From positions 1,767,501-1,831,500 of the forward strand of contig CALZFC010000057.1 in the NCBI GenBank assembly GCA_945643635.1: a stretch of DNA of 64,000 nucleotides. Direction: 5' to 3'. The position numbers were made by a program, and so were the translations under genes. This DNA is from Allodiplogaster sudhausi. Taxonomy: Eukaryota > Nematoda > Chromadorea > Rhabditida > Diplogasteridae. How positions within the stretch are numbered: the first letter of the stretch is position 1; each line of letters opens with the position of its first letter. The notes below the pieces were generated by a model. The model had not been told where the DNA came from and ran no database searches. It worked only from the letters and a program-made list of their open reading frames with translations. This document shows, piece by piece, positions 26,459-36,514 of this stretch.

Positions 26459-28024
26459 TTACCCAGATCGGTTAGGCCGCTTCTTGCAAGGATCGGGATC
26501 TCCGGGCTTAAGTTAAAAAAATGGATTAAAATTTTCAACTGAAAAAGTATAAAAGTATTCTGATCCTTGAATCAGTTTGCTCAAAGTACTTGTCATCCTT
26601 TTTTAGCCTTAAAAAAATGATTTACATACCTTCCTCTTGTCGGGACCGAAGCCGCAATCAACGACAGTTTGAAATACTGATTTCACAAATATTTGTATGC
26701 ACCATAAACAAGAGCACCTTGATTTGAATAATTTTTAATGGCAATTCATATTCAAAAATGCTTTGAAATTGCTTTCTCACATAATCCACCTCCAGAATTT
26801 CTTAAAAATGCTCACAATTCTCGATTTAATCCAACAATATGGAATAAAACAGATTTCCGCTAATTTAGATTGTCGTTATTGGCACAACTAATTTTATGCC
26901 TTTTCGTTTGTCGTTTATTTAAATACTTTGCCACATATACCATATTTCATTTCGGAATTTAGTATTTTTTTGCGTTCTATAAATTCCATTTTGGTTTTTC
27001 GTTCCACGAGCGACCTTGTAGTTGGGATCATCTTTGGAAGCCTTCTTATCGGCGTTCTGATGAACCTTAAAGCGCACAAATTTTGAATTTGACACTCAAT
27101 TTTAAGCCTTAAAGGAGGGCAATCACCGAAAAGTCATTGTCGATTTATGAAACATCTTAGCTATTTTCGAATAGTCTCGGGCATGAGGAAAAAGAAAAGC
27201 AAATGAAAAAGCACAAAAAGGTTCCATATTCAAGTATAAGATACTTGAATGTGCTAATTTTGAATGAATTTGTGATTGGTGTCAGTGCAAAACAGCACTC
27301 GACGGTAGATTAACGGACACGTACCCATCGCGGGAAGATTGAATTTACTAATATTTCAAGACATTTTTTGTTTGTTTTTGCTTTACCACCTTTCATATGT
27401 GAATTTTCTTGAGTAAACTAAATAATATTAGGCAAAACAGTATCAAATTAGTAAACGAGCAATAACATCTCGCTTCGAAAAAGAAACGGATTTTTTGAAA
27501 CCAGCGCAACTTTTGCCTCCTCGTCTACTGTAATTTTTTGAGTAATTTAATGGACTTCCGTATGAAACCTTTGCACGTTTGAACATACAATTCTTCGCCC
27601 TTCTTTATGGTTAAGGCTGAAGTTACAGTAACTAAGGCCGCAATGAGGGGAAACAAAATTTCAGTGTAGCATTGAAACTGACATCTACGCCGCCGTACTG
27701 GCGCTCATTTCCGTGGTCCGCCTGCAAAGAAATTGTGTGAATTTTCTCTCGTTTGAAGAATATGGACGGGTGGGCGTGGCCTATGAGAGAAAGTGGGCGG
27801 GGCCAAGGTATCCTTTGACGTTGCCGCAGACGCCAACGAGAAAGACGGCGCCCAGGATGTGTAGAAGCGTCGCGATAAGGGCGTTATGATATGGAGAGAA
27901 AATATTATTTTATTAAAAATTATTTCTTTTTTTTTAATTCATAAAATTTGCCAATTAAAAGAAATCTCTCTCAAATGAGAAGTAAGAAAAGTAGAAAAAA
28001 CTCGCCAAGACAGCCGAGAATCAT
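26459..28024 (-). pseudogene. Decayed copy of the small membrane-protein gene
   Basis: Minus-strand sequence homologous, exon by exon, to the gene at 28746-29956. Recognisable pieces are the start (MILGCLGE), the helix exon (NALIATLLHILGAVFLVGVC at about 27825-27890), ADHGNERQYGGVD, NADKKASKDDPNYK, a VDCGFGPDKRK exon and a final PGDPDPCKKRPNRSG followed by a stop. Three splice sites present in the sister copy are missing: the exon-1 donor, the exon-2 acceptor (CCAG changed to CCAT) and the exon-5 acceptor (TTTCAG changed to TTTCAA). The reading frames are otherwise largely open, so the decay is recent or alternative sites are used. The last exon retains a plausible C-terminus that differs from that of the sister copy. 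Confidence 0.65.
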
Positions 28025-28745
28025 GAAAAGGCCGCTTGAGAAAATGAGGAGAGAAGAGCGAAGCAACCGTCTGCGGCGCGGAAGGCGTCAAGAAGTGAGA
28101 TGACTATTTGGTCGAAATGGAAAACACAAGGGCAGCTCGTGCATATCAGAACAAAATTTCCTGTTCTCTATTTCTATTCATAAGAACTATTATAGTAGCA
28201 CTTTCCTAGAGAAGGTCGAGAGATTTTGGGAAGAAGAGAGAAAAAGGTAGAAGAAAAAAATTTCTTCTGATCTACACGCACCTTCATCGGAGGTGTCTCT
28301 TAATCTCAAATTTTCTATGCTAATTTACTTCGCCAAGTTTTAATGTGCATATAATTTAAAAAAAAAATCAAAGTTAGCATAGAGGAATTTTTCGTATTAT
28401 AATTTCTATCCTACATAATTAGAATTTGTAAGTAGATTTATTTGTGAAATATGCAGCTCCATAATTTCGCCACATTTGAGGAACATGATTTTGCTACGAT
28501 TCACGTGATCATTTAATTTCCTTTTTTCGCGGTTATATGATAGCGATATCCGTCATATTTTGGAGCTTGGATCAAGATTAAGTTTTTGGCTCGTTTAAAT
28601 GTTTATTTTACAGATTGCTGTCATAGAGAGGAATAGCAGGGAAAGGAGATCAAGAATGCCGGGGAGAAGAAGAGGATAAGATCATAGACTCAGCAGCAGC
28701 AACCTTTCCTTAAATAAGAAAAAATGAGCAATTAAGATTTTTTAA

Positions 28746-29956
28746 TTAATTTATAAATGGATCAATATAGTTAGATTTGGAGAAATAATAATATTTTAAG
28801 ATGAAATAAGGCTGAAGCAGAAAAAAAACCCACATCGGATCACGGTCGCCAGGCTGAAATTGAATAAAACATGATTCATTGAGACAGAAGCATATTAATA
28901 CTTGGTTTAGTTTTTTTTCTAAGTATATATTATCTTTTTGATTTCGAATATTTTTAATAGGCAATTAATGAACCTTCCTTTTGTCGGGACCGAAACCGTC
29001 CGGGACAGCGTTCATGGTCTGAAAGAGATCAGAATATGATATTAAAATTTGTTTGTTTGAATTTGGAATGCAATGTAACTTTATTTGAATATGTTTTAAG
29101 TGGCTACGCATATTTAAAATGCTTATTGTGAGCTCTATCATCTAACAACATGGAAGAAGAGATTTGCTCTCCAATTTTTATACCCGTAATTGCATTACTC
29201 ATCTCACGCTTTTTCGTTTATCGTTTATTTAAATATTGTATTCATTTCGAAATTTCGTTTTTTGCCAGCAGATATTTTCATTTCGCAATTTTTTACCAAA
29301 TATTTCGCCGCAATTTCTTTTTCTTTGACAGATATTTCATTTCGAAATTTATTTTTTTTGCCACTTATTTTCATTTAGCAACTTCATTCTATCTTCGACC
29401 TTATAATTGGGGTCATCGTAGGCGGCCTTCTTGTCGGCATTCTGCGGCTTCTGATGCACCTCAAACCGCAAGAATTTAGTTTGACTCTTGCCTTTGATGC
29501 TGGAGCACGAATCTCAATCGTTTTCAACTAACATCAGAGCCTCCGAGCTGGCGCTCGTTTCCATGGTCTGTCTGAAAGAAATTGTCTCCATTTTTTCTCC
29601 TCTGACGATGTGGACGGGAGGACGTGGCCTATGAGGGAAAGTGGGCGGAGCCAAAGGCATTTCCTCTTACCTTGCCGCAGACGCCAACGAGAAGGACGGC
29701 GCCCACAAGCGCGACGACGTGAAGAAGCGTCGCGAAAAGGGCTATCGGATCTGGAAAGAAAATATTATTTCAAAAAAAAATTTTATTGAATAATATAATT
29801 TTGTTTCAAATATTTTTTCAAAGAAATTTTGTTCTTATTGGAATTTCGGTCTACTTTTCCGTATATATTTCATTATTATAAAAAGTTGTAGAAGAGTTTT
29901 TAAAGGATTTGTTCCTTACTTTTATTTTTCAACTCGCCAAGATAGCCGAGAAGCAT
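28746..29956 (-). CDS. Small membrane or secreted protein, unidentified family
   Basis: Six exons on the minus strand (29920-29956, 29671-29750, 29533-29571, 29400-29441, 28974-29018, 28746-28853) splice in phase to a 116-residue protein. A short N-terminus (MLLGYLGELKNKN) precedes a hydrophobic stretch at about residues 14-36 (IALFATLLHVVALVGAVLLV, VGVCG) that could be a signal anchor or a signal peptide. The rest is hydrophilic and rich in Asp, Asn and Gly (TDHGNERQLGG, NADKKAAYDDPNYK, DGFGPDKRK, PGDRDP). After PGDRDP the last exon reads into a hydrophobic, AT-rich tail (MWVFFLL and onward), unlike the sister copy, so the true 3' end may differ. All introns are GT-AG; conserved sequence in intron 2 includes a GTGGGCGGAGC box. 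Function unknown. Confidence 0.6.
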
Positions 29957-30019
29957 GAACAGGGCGGAGGACGAGGAGAGAGAAGAACAGAAGCAACCGA
30001 GCGCGGATCGGAAGGAGTG

Positions 30020-31330
30020 ATGAAGTGACATGAATTTTGGTCAGGACATTTCAAGAATTTATAACAAAATTTTATGCAAATTTATTTTGCACATAAAAGT
30101 GCACATGGAATTAAATCGAATCAAAGTTAATTAGCTTGGAGGAACTTGATTATTCCCATTCATAATATATTCTAATTTCTCTCATTCATTTTTGCATCAG
30201 TTGTTTATATTAGTGAGATGTTGCTACACTCTTTCGAAAGAGTGAAAGAGTATGAGGGATAGAGAGACAGAGAGTGATAGAGGGAGAGAGTGAGAGATAA
30301 AGAGCTGATTACATAGCTGCCTCGAAAACAGCAATTTCGGAGCGTGACGTAGCTAGCTGTTTAGGGAGAGAGAGAAGGTAGCGTGAGAGAGTGAGAGAGA
30401 GAAAGAGAGAAGATGAGTGTGAGAGAGAATGGGAGAAAAAGAAAAATAAAGAGAGCGAGAGAGAGAGAGAGAGAAACAGAGATACAGATACACTGGGACA
30501 GAAACAGCGATTAGCAATGCCATTCCACGAGATATGACGAAAAATATGCGAGATACCGCGCAACAGGAAACTGGGGAAGCGTAATATAAACGTGAGTCGC
30601 TTCAATTTGACGATGATGCTCAAATGTCGCGAAAACGTGTAGCTATTTCACAATTATATTCGCAGACAAAATAAATATATGTTGAACGAATAATTATAAT
30701 GTAGAATAACGCATATATATAAAAAATATAATATAGAAGAGAAATTAGAATATTAAAAAAAAATGATAATGTTTCTCTATGACATGACGGCATCATAAAT
30801 TCCGCCCACCTGACATAAGCACCGCCCAACGCTCCATGTCATAAGCTCCCAATTAGTTACAGTATACCATACTGCCCAAGACGATGGTCCTATACCGCTC
30901 TAGCATAAAACACAGCACTTTGCTGCATTCAATTGTTGCAAAATAAGGCACCCACCCATCAGTACACTATACTGATCCAAGAGGATCATCTGAGCCAGTG
31001 CTAATCCAAAAAGATTATTTGGAGCCTAGCTCTTTCTTTATTAAATGTAATATGTGACTAGTTTATCTGCACAGTAGAAACTGTTGACAATTCATGGAAG
31101 TGATTCCTCTGGTGCGACTCCGCGCACATAAACAGAACGCCATGTGGGCGTGGCCTTTCGTCGGCTCCCCCTCGCCAGAAGAATGAGTCTGCCTGCCGAG
31201 GGTTTAAATACCATTCCGAGCTGGCAGATGCGCTTAGACGAGTATAATGTAAGAGGACTCACAAAGTCCATATACAAGTGCACATAGTACATTTAACCAA
31301 ATGTAGATATTCATATATATCTACTCAACA
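30020..31330. other. Intergenic stretch
   Basis: Contains a GA-rich tract at about 30240-30480 and AT-rich unique sequence. Around 31100-31140 (minus) there is a short stretch similar to part of the chemoreceptor's last exon, probably a fragment of it. No gene was supported. Confidence 0.45.
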
Positions 31331-31337
31331 CCATTAT

Positions 31338-34300
31338 CTACATACTTGTGGAAGGAATATTATAACATACACTATTACATAACGTAAATGTTTGCATTGT
31401 TCGACTGATACCCGGCCAGTCATGGATACTTGTCCACTTGCTGCCGTCGTAAAGGAGCCCGGGAGGGCTTCCTCGGGCGCAACTGACACACCGCACATGA
31501 CGAGACGCACCTGCAATAGTTTCATCTTATTTTTTTTTTAAACCTTTTTTTCAAAGATTATTTTTTTGTTATTTTTCAAAGATCTATGTTTCAGTCTTTT
31601 AAAGTAAAGTTAATACACGAACCTTCAAAAAAAATTGTCATTATTGGTATTTTTTTTAAATTATAAGAATAGCTTATTTCTTACTCATTTTTATCTCTTT
31701 TTGTGAGATTCAAAGCGAAATGAATATTATTCTCTCACTTGGTCCCGGAAGGAAGCATTTGACACAGCCGATGACGAGGAGCAGATCGGTGATCGGGAAG
31801 ATGACAGTCATTCGGATGAGAAGAGCGCCGGTAAGAAAACCCAGTTCGATTGCTGTGTTTATGGATTTTATTGAATTACTGATTCCATTTTCCTCTTGAT
31901 CATAACACCATGCGACTGATGTTGAATTATTTTCAATGCAACAGACAAATAGCGAATGAAGAAATTTTTAATTCCTTAAATTGATCATTTTCAAAAAGGC
32001 ACAACTTCGCACTCAATTAGGCATTTTCATGGCACGCCGTGAAACAAGAAAAAGAAACTTGCCAGAGAATGGAGAAAGAAAGATGTACATCATTGGAGTG
32101 TACGAGAACAGCATAGGGATGATAGTCTGAAAAAAAACGTGAACAAATTGTCTTAGCATCCTTTATCTCTAAGCCACGCCGCCAAGATCTTCTTCTCCTG
32201 ATAGACGAGAGCGGCTCACTCACTTCACTGGCTGGCTGGCAACTAGCCAGGCGCCAACGTCATTCTGTTTCACTCACTCACTCTGAAAGGGCTGGGCAAT
32301 GCACCCCTGCCGCCCTCACTTAAAGGAAGTATCCGGCGAATCATTATACAGTAGCGCTAGAGAGCCAGTTTGAATGCGCGCGCTCATAAAGTTGCCTGTC
32401 GCTCGGTCGAGAGAGCATGTGAAATAGGAGGGCGGCTATGACCTACCGTAACTAATTCTCTACCCGCGATTTTTCACGTTACTATTGCTCAGAGTGTAAT
32501 GGAAGAAAATCGCTCAAACTTTCTGGATGTATATTTTACGCCAAGATGAAGTCATCCATCTAGAGAAAACCCAAGGTTGATTATTCCTCAGATACCTCCT
32601 TTAACACTCTCTTCCCCTCTCCGAAGTTCATTCAACTCTTCGCAAAACAATTATCTCTCTCCATCTCTCTCTCTCTCTCTCAATCCTCTATTATAACTCT
32701 TTCTACAATCTCTCAAATAATTAACTCAATTTCAATCAACAATCAACTCAAGTCTTTACGATCCTTTCCTCTCTCTATCTCTCATTATCTTTGTATGTCT
32801 TTATAAAGTAACTGATAAACTTCTCTTCTATACTTATCTCCAATTATCAAACACAAGCTACCGCTACAACACACTCTACTCCGTCTCCCCGTTCGGGTAT
32901 CCCCCGAGGTAGGACGCGATAAAATAAAGAATGCCGAAAATTAGAGCAGCTGAGAAGTGAGCAATAATTATTATAGCTGTTTCAATTGCGCTATGGCAAA
33001 TGCATTCCTAATTTATCGCAAATGCATTCCTTATTTAAAAAGAACTAATTTCTCCATTCGTTATTGTTGTCCGCTTAGTCAAACTCGTCTCCTCACCTCA
33101 AACATAACATAAAATATGTCTGTTGATTCCTGACTGCTATGTGCTCGTCTAGCCTGAATGATTAGAGCGATGAAGAGCTGCCTGTGAAGCTCCTTTGATT
33201 TCTCCGACATCACGACCGTCTTGAAGGCGTTGCGAATTCGGACGATGCAAAAGGCAATCACGGCGGCCGTAGCTGAATAAAAGGAGATACTGTATATATG
33301 TATCCTGAACTACTGTAGGTTTCAATCTTTGAATCAGGGGAGAAACAATATACATATATGTATCTATGTATTCCTGAAGCAAGGGAGATACTGTATGCAT
33401 GTATTCCTGAATCAGGGGAGATCATTTGGCGTGTATGCCGGAATCAGGAGAGAGACTTTAAATGTGTATCCCTGAATGGGGGATACATTGCAAATATGTA
33501 CCAGAATCTGTCGGGCTATAATTGTGATGCACCTCCTCTGATTCTAGAGACGTGGTTCTGTGTGTAAAGTTCGAATTATAACCGATGACGAGCACACTAA
33601 ACGCTGATATGGCAAAAAGATGGGGCGCGTTCACTTCGTATTCGCCGTCGTTATTTTTAATCTAAATTTCATAATAATATTGGTATACGTTCTAAATCAT
33701 CAGTAAAATCAATATCAATAATAATTAAAGACAAATAGAGCATTCTCATTTACAAAGAGCACTACTGCGTGGTAGCCATGGCGCGTTGCATCGAAGTTCT
33801 TTGATAATGAATTAATGGAATTTATGTAGTAGAATAATTGCATTTGCCACACACCGCGTCCATGTATGCCGTCGGCTGGCAGAACACGTAAACGATCACG
33901 ACAAAGTACATGTTGTACGCAATGCAGGAGAGGCCGCCCCACTCGCCGCCTTCGGCCAGCCCTCGAGGAACCCGAGCCAGACAGGTCTTAAAGGAGGGAG
34001 ATCTCCCTGTAGGTTGCGCTTCAAACTGCTGCGGCGGTCGGATTTGTACGAGCAGCGACAACCAAAAGTGAGAGTTCCTAAAACTTGCATAAAATCAATC
34101 GTAATCTATTTGAATTTTCCTGGCTATTATAGAACGAGAGATAAAGAAAGAGAGAGAGAGAGAGGATAAGAGAGAGAAAAAAAGAGAAAAAGGTGGTTTC
34201 CTCACTGGCATATGGCGTAGTAGCGGTAGAGAAAGTGGAGCGCTAGCAGAAAGATTGTCTGGTTGAACATGGCGACGAAGGTGGCGCATGCCATCTTGCC

Positions 34301-34682
34301 GCCGAGTCTTGTGAGAGAAGGCGCGAGCTCCGAGAAGAAGATGTAGCTTTTGTCCGTGAAGTAGACCACCTGTGTTTATTCATTTTTTTCTTCTTCATAA
34401 TTTATTATAATTTTAGCATTTTTTGTTAATTTTTTTTGCCAAGTACAATTTTGTTATTGATAAGAGTGAAATAAATAAATAATAAATAATTGTATTTAAT
34501 TATAAATGCTTATAAACTCAACAGGTCTCATCGTGGCCTGATTGACTGAGAGGATCATGTTGGAGATCGCAAAACAGAGCAGGAGCAAGCGGTAGTTGCC
34601 GATGCTGCGGCGCGTGTGATCGCGGAGAGTGAGCGCAGCGAGAAGAGAGTTCGTCACGAGCGCCCGCCGCCGTCGCGGACAG
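31338..34682 (-). CDS. Str-family seven-transmembrane chemoreceptor
   Basis: Eight exons on the minus strand: about 34523-34682 (5' end uncertain), 34206-34369, 33855-34077, 33583-33661, 33154-33272, 32063-32126, 31739-31852 and 31338-31510, all phase-compatible, giving about 365 residues. Family hallmarks are visible: IGNYRLLLLCFAISN after helix 1, ALHFLYRYYAIC at the end of helix 3, MSEKSKELHRQLFIALIIQ then TIIPMLFSYTPMMYIF for helix 6, and VIFPITDLLLVIG for helix 7. Str receptors are nematode odour or taste GPCRs in sensory cilia. Helix 1 is incompletely covered, so a first exon probably lies upstream. Two junctions use GC donors (33153 side and 32062 side). An in-frame GT donor 57 nt further on would insert 19 residues into helix 6. 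The third exon is open throughout but long before helix 4 and may hide an intron. Confidence 0.87.
32320..32604. mobile_element. TTAA-flanked inverted-repeat element, copy C
   Basis: About 285 bp inside the chemoreceptor gene, in the intron between 32126 and 33154. TTAA flanks both ends; the left terminus is AAGGAAGTATCCGGCGAATC and the right terminus is its imperfect inverse. Internally it is the reverse complement of copy B. It has no coding capacity. Confidence 0.8.
33280..33505. repeat. Degenerate minisatellite in a chemoreceptor intron
   Basis: About four to five units of 40-60 bp share 'ggggagatactgtatatatgta' and 'tcctgaatcagggg' elements with variable spacing. The 'cctgaatcagg' core resembles that of the minisatellite at 17228-17425. 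Confidence 0.55.
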
Positions 34683-34699
34683 CTGCGCCATTTAGCAGT

Positions 34700-36450
34700 G
34701 CGCCGGCACCATTCAGAGATTTTTTGATCTACTAATTAAATACGTAATTAATTCCCTTTCTTCTAATTTAATCCATCCTGAAAATGTCTCCTTTCTATTG
34801 GCTATTCGAAGAGCGCCGGAGTAATTCCTTTTTTTTCTTCTTTTTTTTTTACAAATTAAATTCGCAGAAATATTTTATCTATTTAGCTGTTATATTCTTT
34901 CTATTGCCGAAAATCAACGCAAACAAACATTTGGAAGAGTATAGATCATATAAGACAGACAGTATAAGTATGGATATCCTGGAAAAGTCAAGTATATATA
35001 AGAGAATGCTTTAAATAATATTTGAAAAAAGAAATGGAAGTATTGGTTAGACTGCCGCTCATGAAGGAATTTCGAATGATAAACAAAGTTTCAAGTGCTA
35101 GCAGATAATCTCCTATTCATATTGTTACCACATATTTTCGAAAACATTCCTTTCAAAGAACCTACGTAATCTTTATCCGTAATCTCGACTAATGCGTTGA
35201 CGCCAAATGGCTAAAAGTATCCAATGTTGCTATTGTGTTTTTGTAAAATACGAGAATATAAACAATCAGGAAGGATTCCGGCATTTCTCGCTAGAGTTTG
35301 CCTTACAAATGCTTCGACAGCTGCCGCGCGCGATTAATCTTACGTTGTGTCAATGACATGTCGTCGTCGACATACAGTCAAGACCGTTTTTGGTCATAAC
35401 CACGCCACGGGCATTGGTCATGACCAGTATTTTTGGCCCTATCTGGAGAGCTGATGAATAGCCCCATGCTTATCGCAAATTGCAAATTCAAACTAACTAG
35501 CATTATTTAATGAATATCCGTCATTCAGTTATGATAATACAACAACAAGCTTGTTTGTACATGCGAGCTATAGGTGAATGGGTGAATATTACTATTTCTC
35601 AAATGATCCCGCACAAAACGTTGTTAAAAATTATTACGGTATGAAGTGTACATTCGGTAACGCATTCAGTCGAAACGGTGAATTCGTTCGGTCACGACAT
35701 ACGGTCATATCTATGAGCATCTCTCACAAACATGAACTATCACGTTTTGGTCATGACCATGGGTGGCTTCCGAGTGGACGTGACTACCAAATTATTGCTC
35801 TGTGGCCATGACCGTCAATGACTCACGTTGCTTTGGTCGCAACCCATGTGTATTAAGATAGGCGGTATTGTTTTCTTTCTTTGACCGGTGTAATTGACAT
35901 ACAAAATGGTCGTGACTGTTTGTCGACGACATGTCATTGACACAACGTAAGATAAATCGCGCGGCTGTGGATTCTCCGACAATCCCAATATAATCCTCAC
36001 TACTTCCTAAAAGTTTCTACTTCATCAGATGATAATACCCACAACCATGGCGACGAAATTCTTGGGACGTATGTAAGCTATTGAAATAATGTACCTCTTC
36101 CGTGAGGAAGCAAGGAGGGAAGACAAAACACAGAAAAGCCGTTTTGACGAAAGGAGACAACAAAAATATGTTAAGAATACAGCAGAAAAAATAAATTAAG
36201 ATTACTGTTTTTTTTACCATTAACATACGTATGTACATATTTCTGTCCCTTCCCTCTCTTTTCTCGCTCCTGGTCCTATAATTGCTAATTTTTGTTTAGG
36301 TTTGAATATATTTCATCACCACGTTACTCTATTTTCGTCATAACAAGAGCATTCAAATTCATTTTTTCTTTGAAATTGTTTTCGTGCACTTGCATCAATG
36401 ACAGCGTGATGTTCTCAAAATTTGCATTCATTATTGCAAATTTCGCAATG
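34700..36450. other. Intergenic stretch containing an inverted-repeat element
   Basis: AT-rich sequence with no supported exon chain. The inverted-repeat element at 35324-35970 is listed separately. The missing first exon of the chemoreceptor may lie in the left part. Confidence 0.4.
35324..35970. mobile_element. Long-inverted-repeat element of about 650 bp
   Basis: The left arm (about 35324-35390, containing CTTACGTTGTGTCAATGACA then TGTCGTCGTCGAC) is repeated in inverted form at about 35900-35970 (GTCGACGACATGTCATTGAC then ACAACGTAAG). Arms are about 60-65 bp with few mismatches. Inner sequence contains further 'ggtcatgacc'-like palindromes. No transposase frame was seen, so this is probably a non-autonomous DNA transposon; the superfamily and target duplication could not be assigned. 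Confidence 0.65.
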
Positions 36451-36514
36451 CTGAGAAGTGATGAGTCGGCTTCCTCGCTTTCATTCACTCATTCCGCTAC
36501 TTCACTCCCTTCGA

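Noticed and set aside
31092..31140. Second copy of the last chemoreceptor exon
   Set aside because: Only a short stretch (VRGVAPEES-like) is similar, in a frame different from the one used by the receptor; too little to call a gene.
32895..32967. Possible extra chemoreceptor exon on the minus strand (ALIFGILYFIASYLGG)
   Set aside because: It is hydrophobic and follows a CAG, but has no donor, ends in TAG and does not fit between helix 6 segments that join perfectly without it.
36461..36514. Upstream ATG extending the short repeat-exon gene by 18 residues (MSRLPRFHSL...)
   Set aside because: The paralogue has AAG at that position, and the downstream ATG gives a better signal peptide in both genes. 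The extension is probably 5'UTR.
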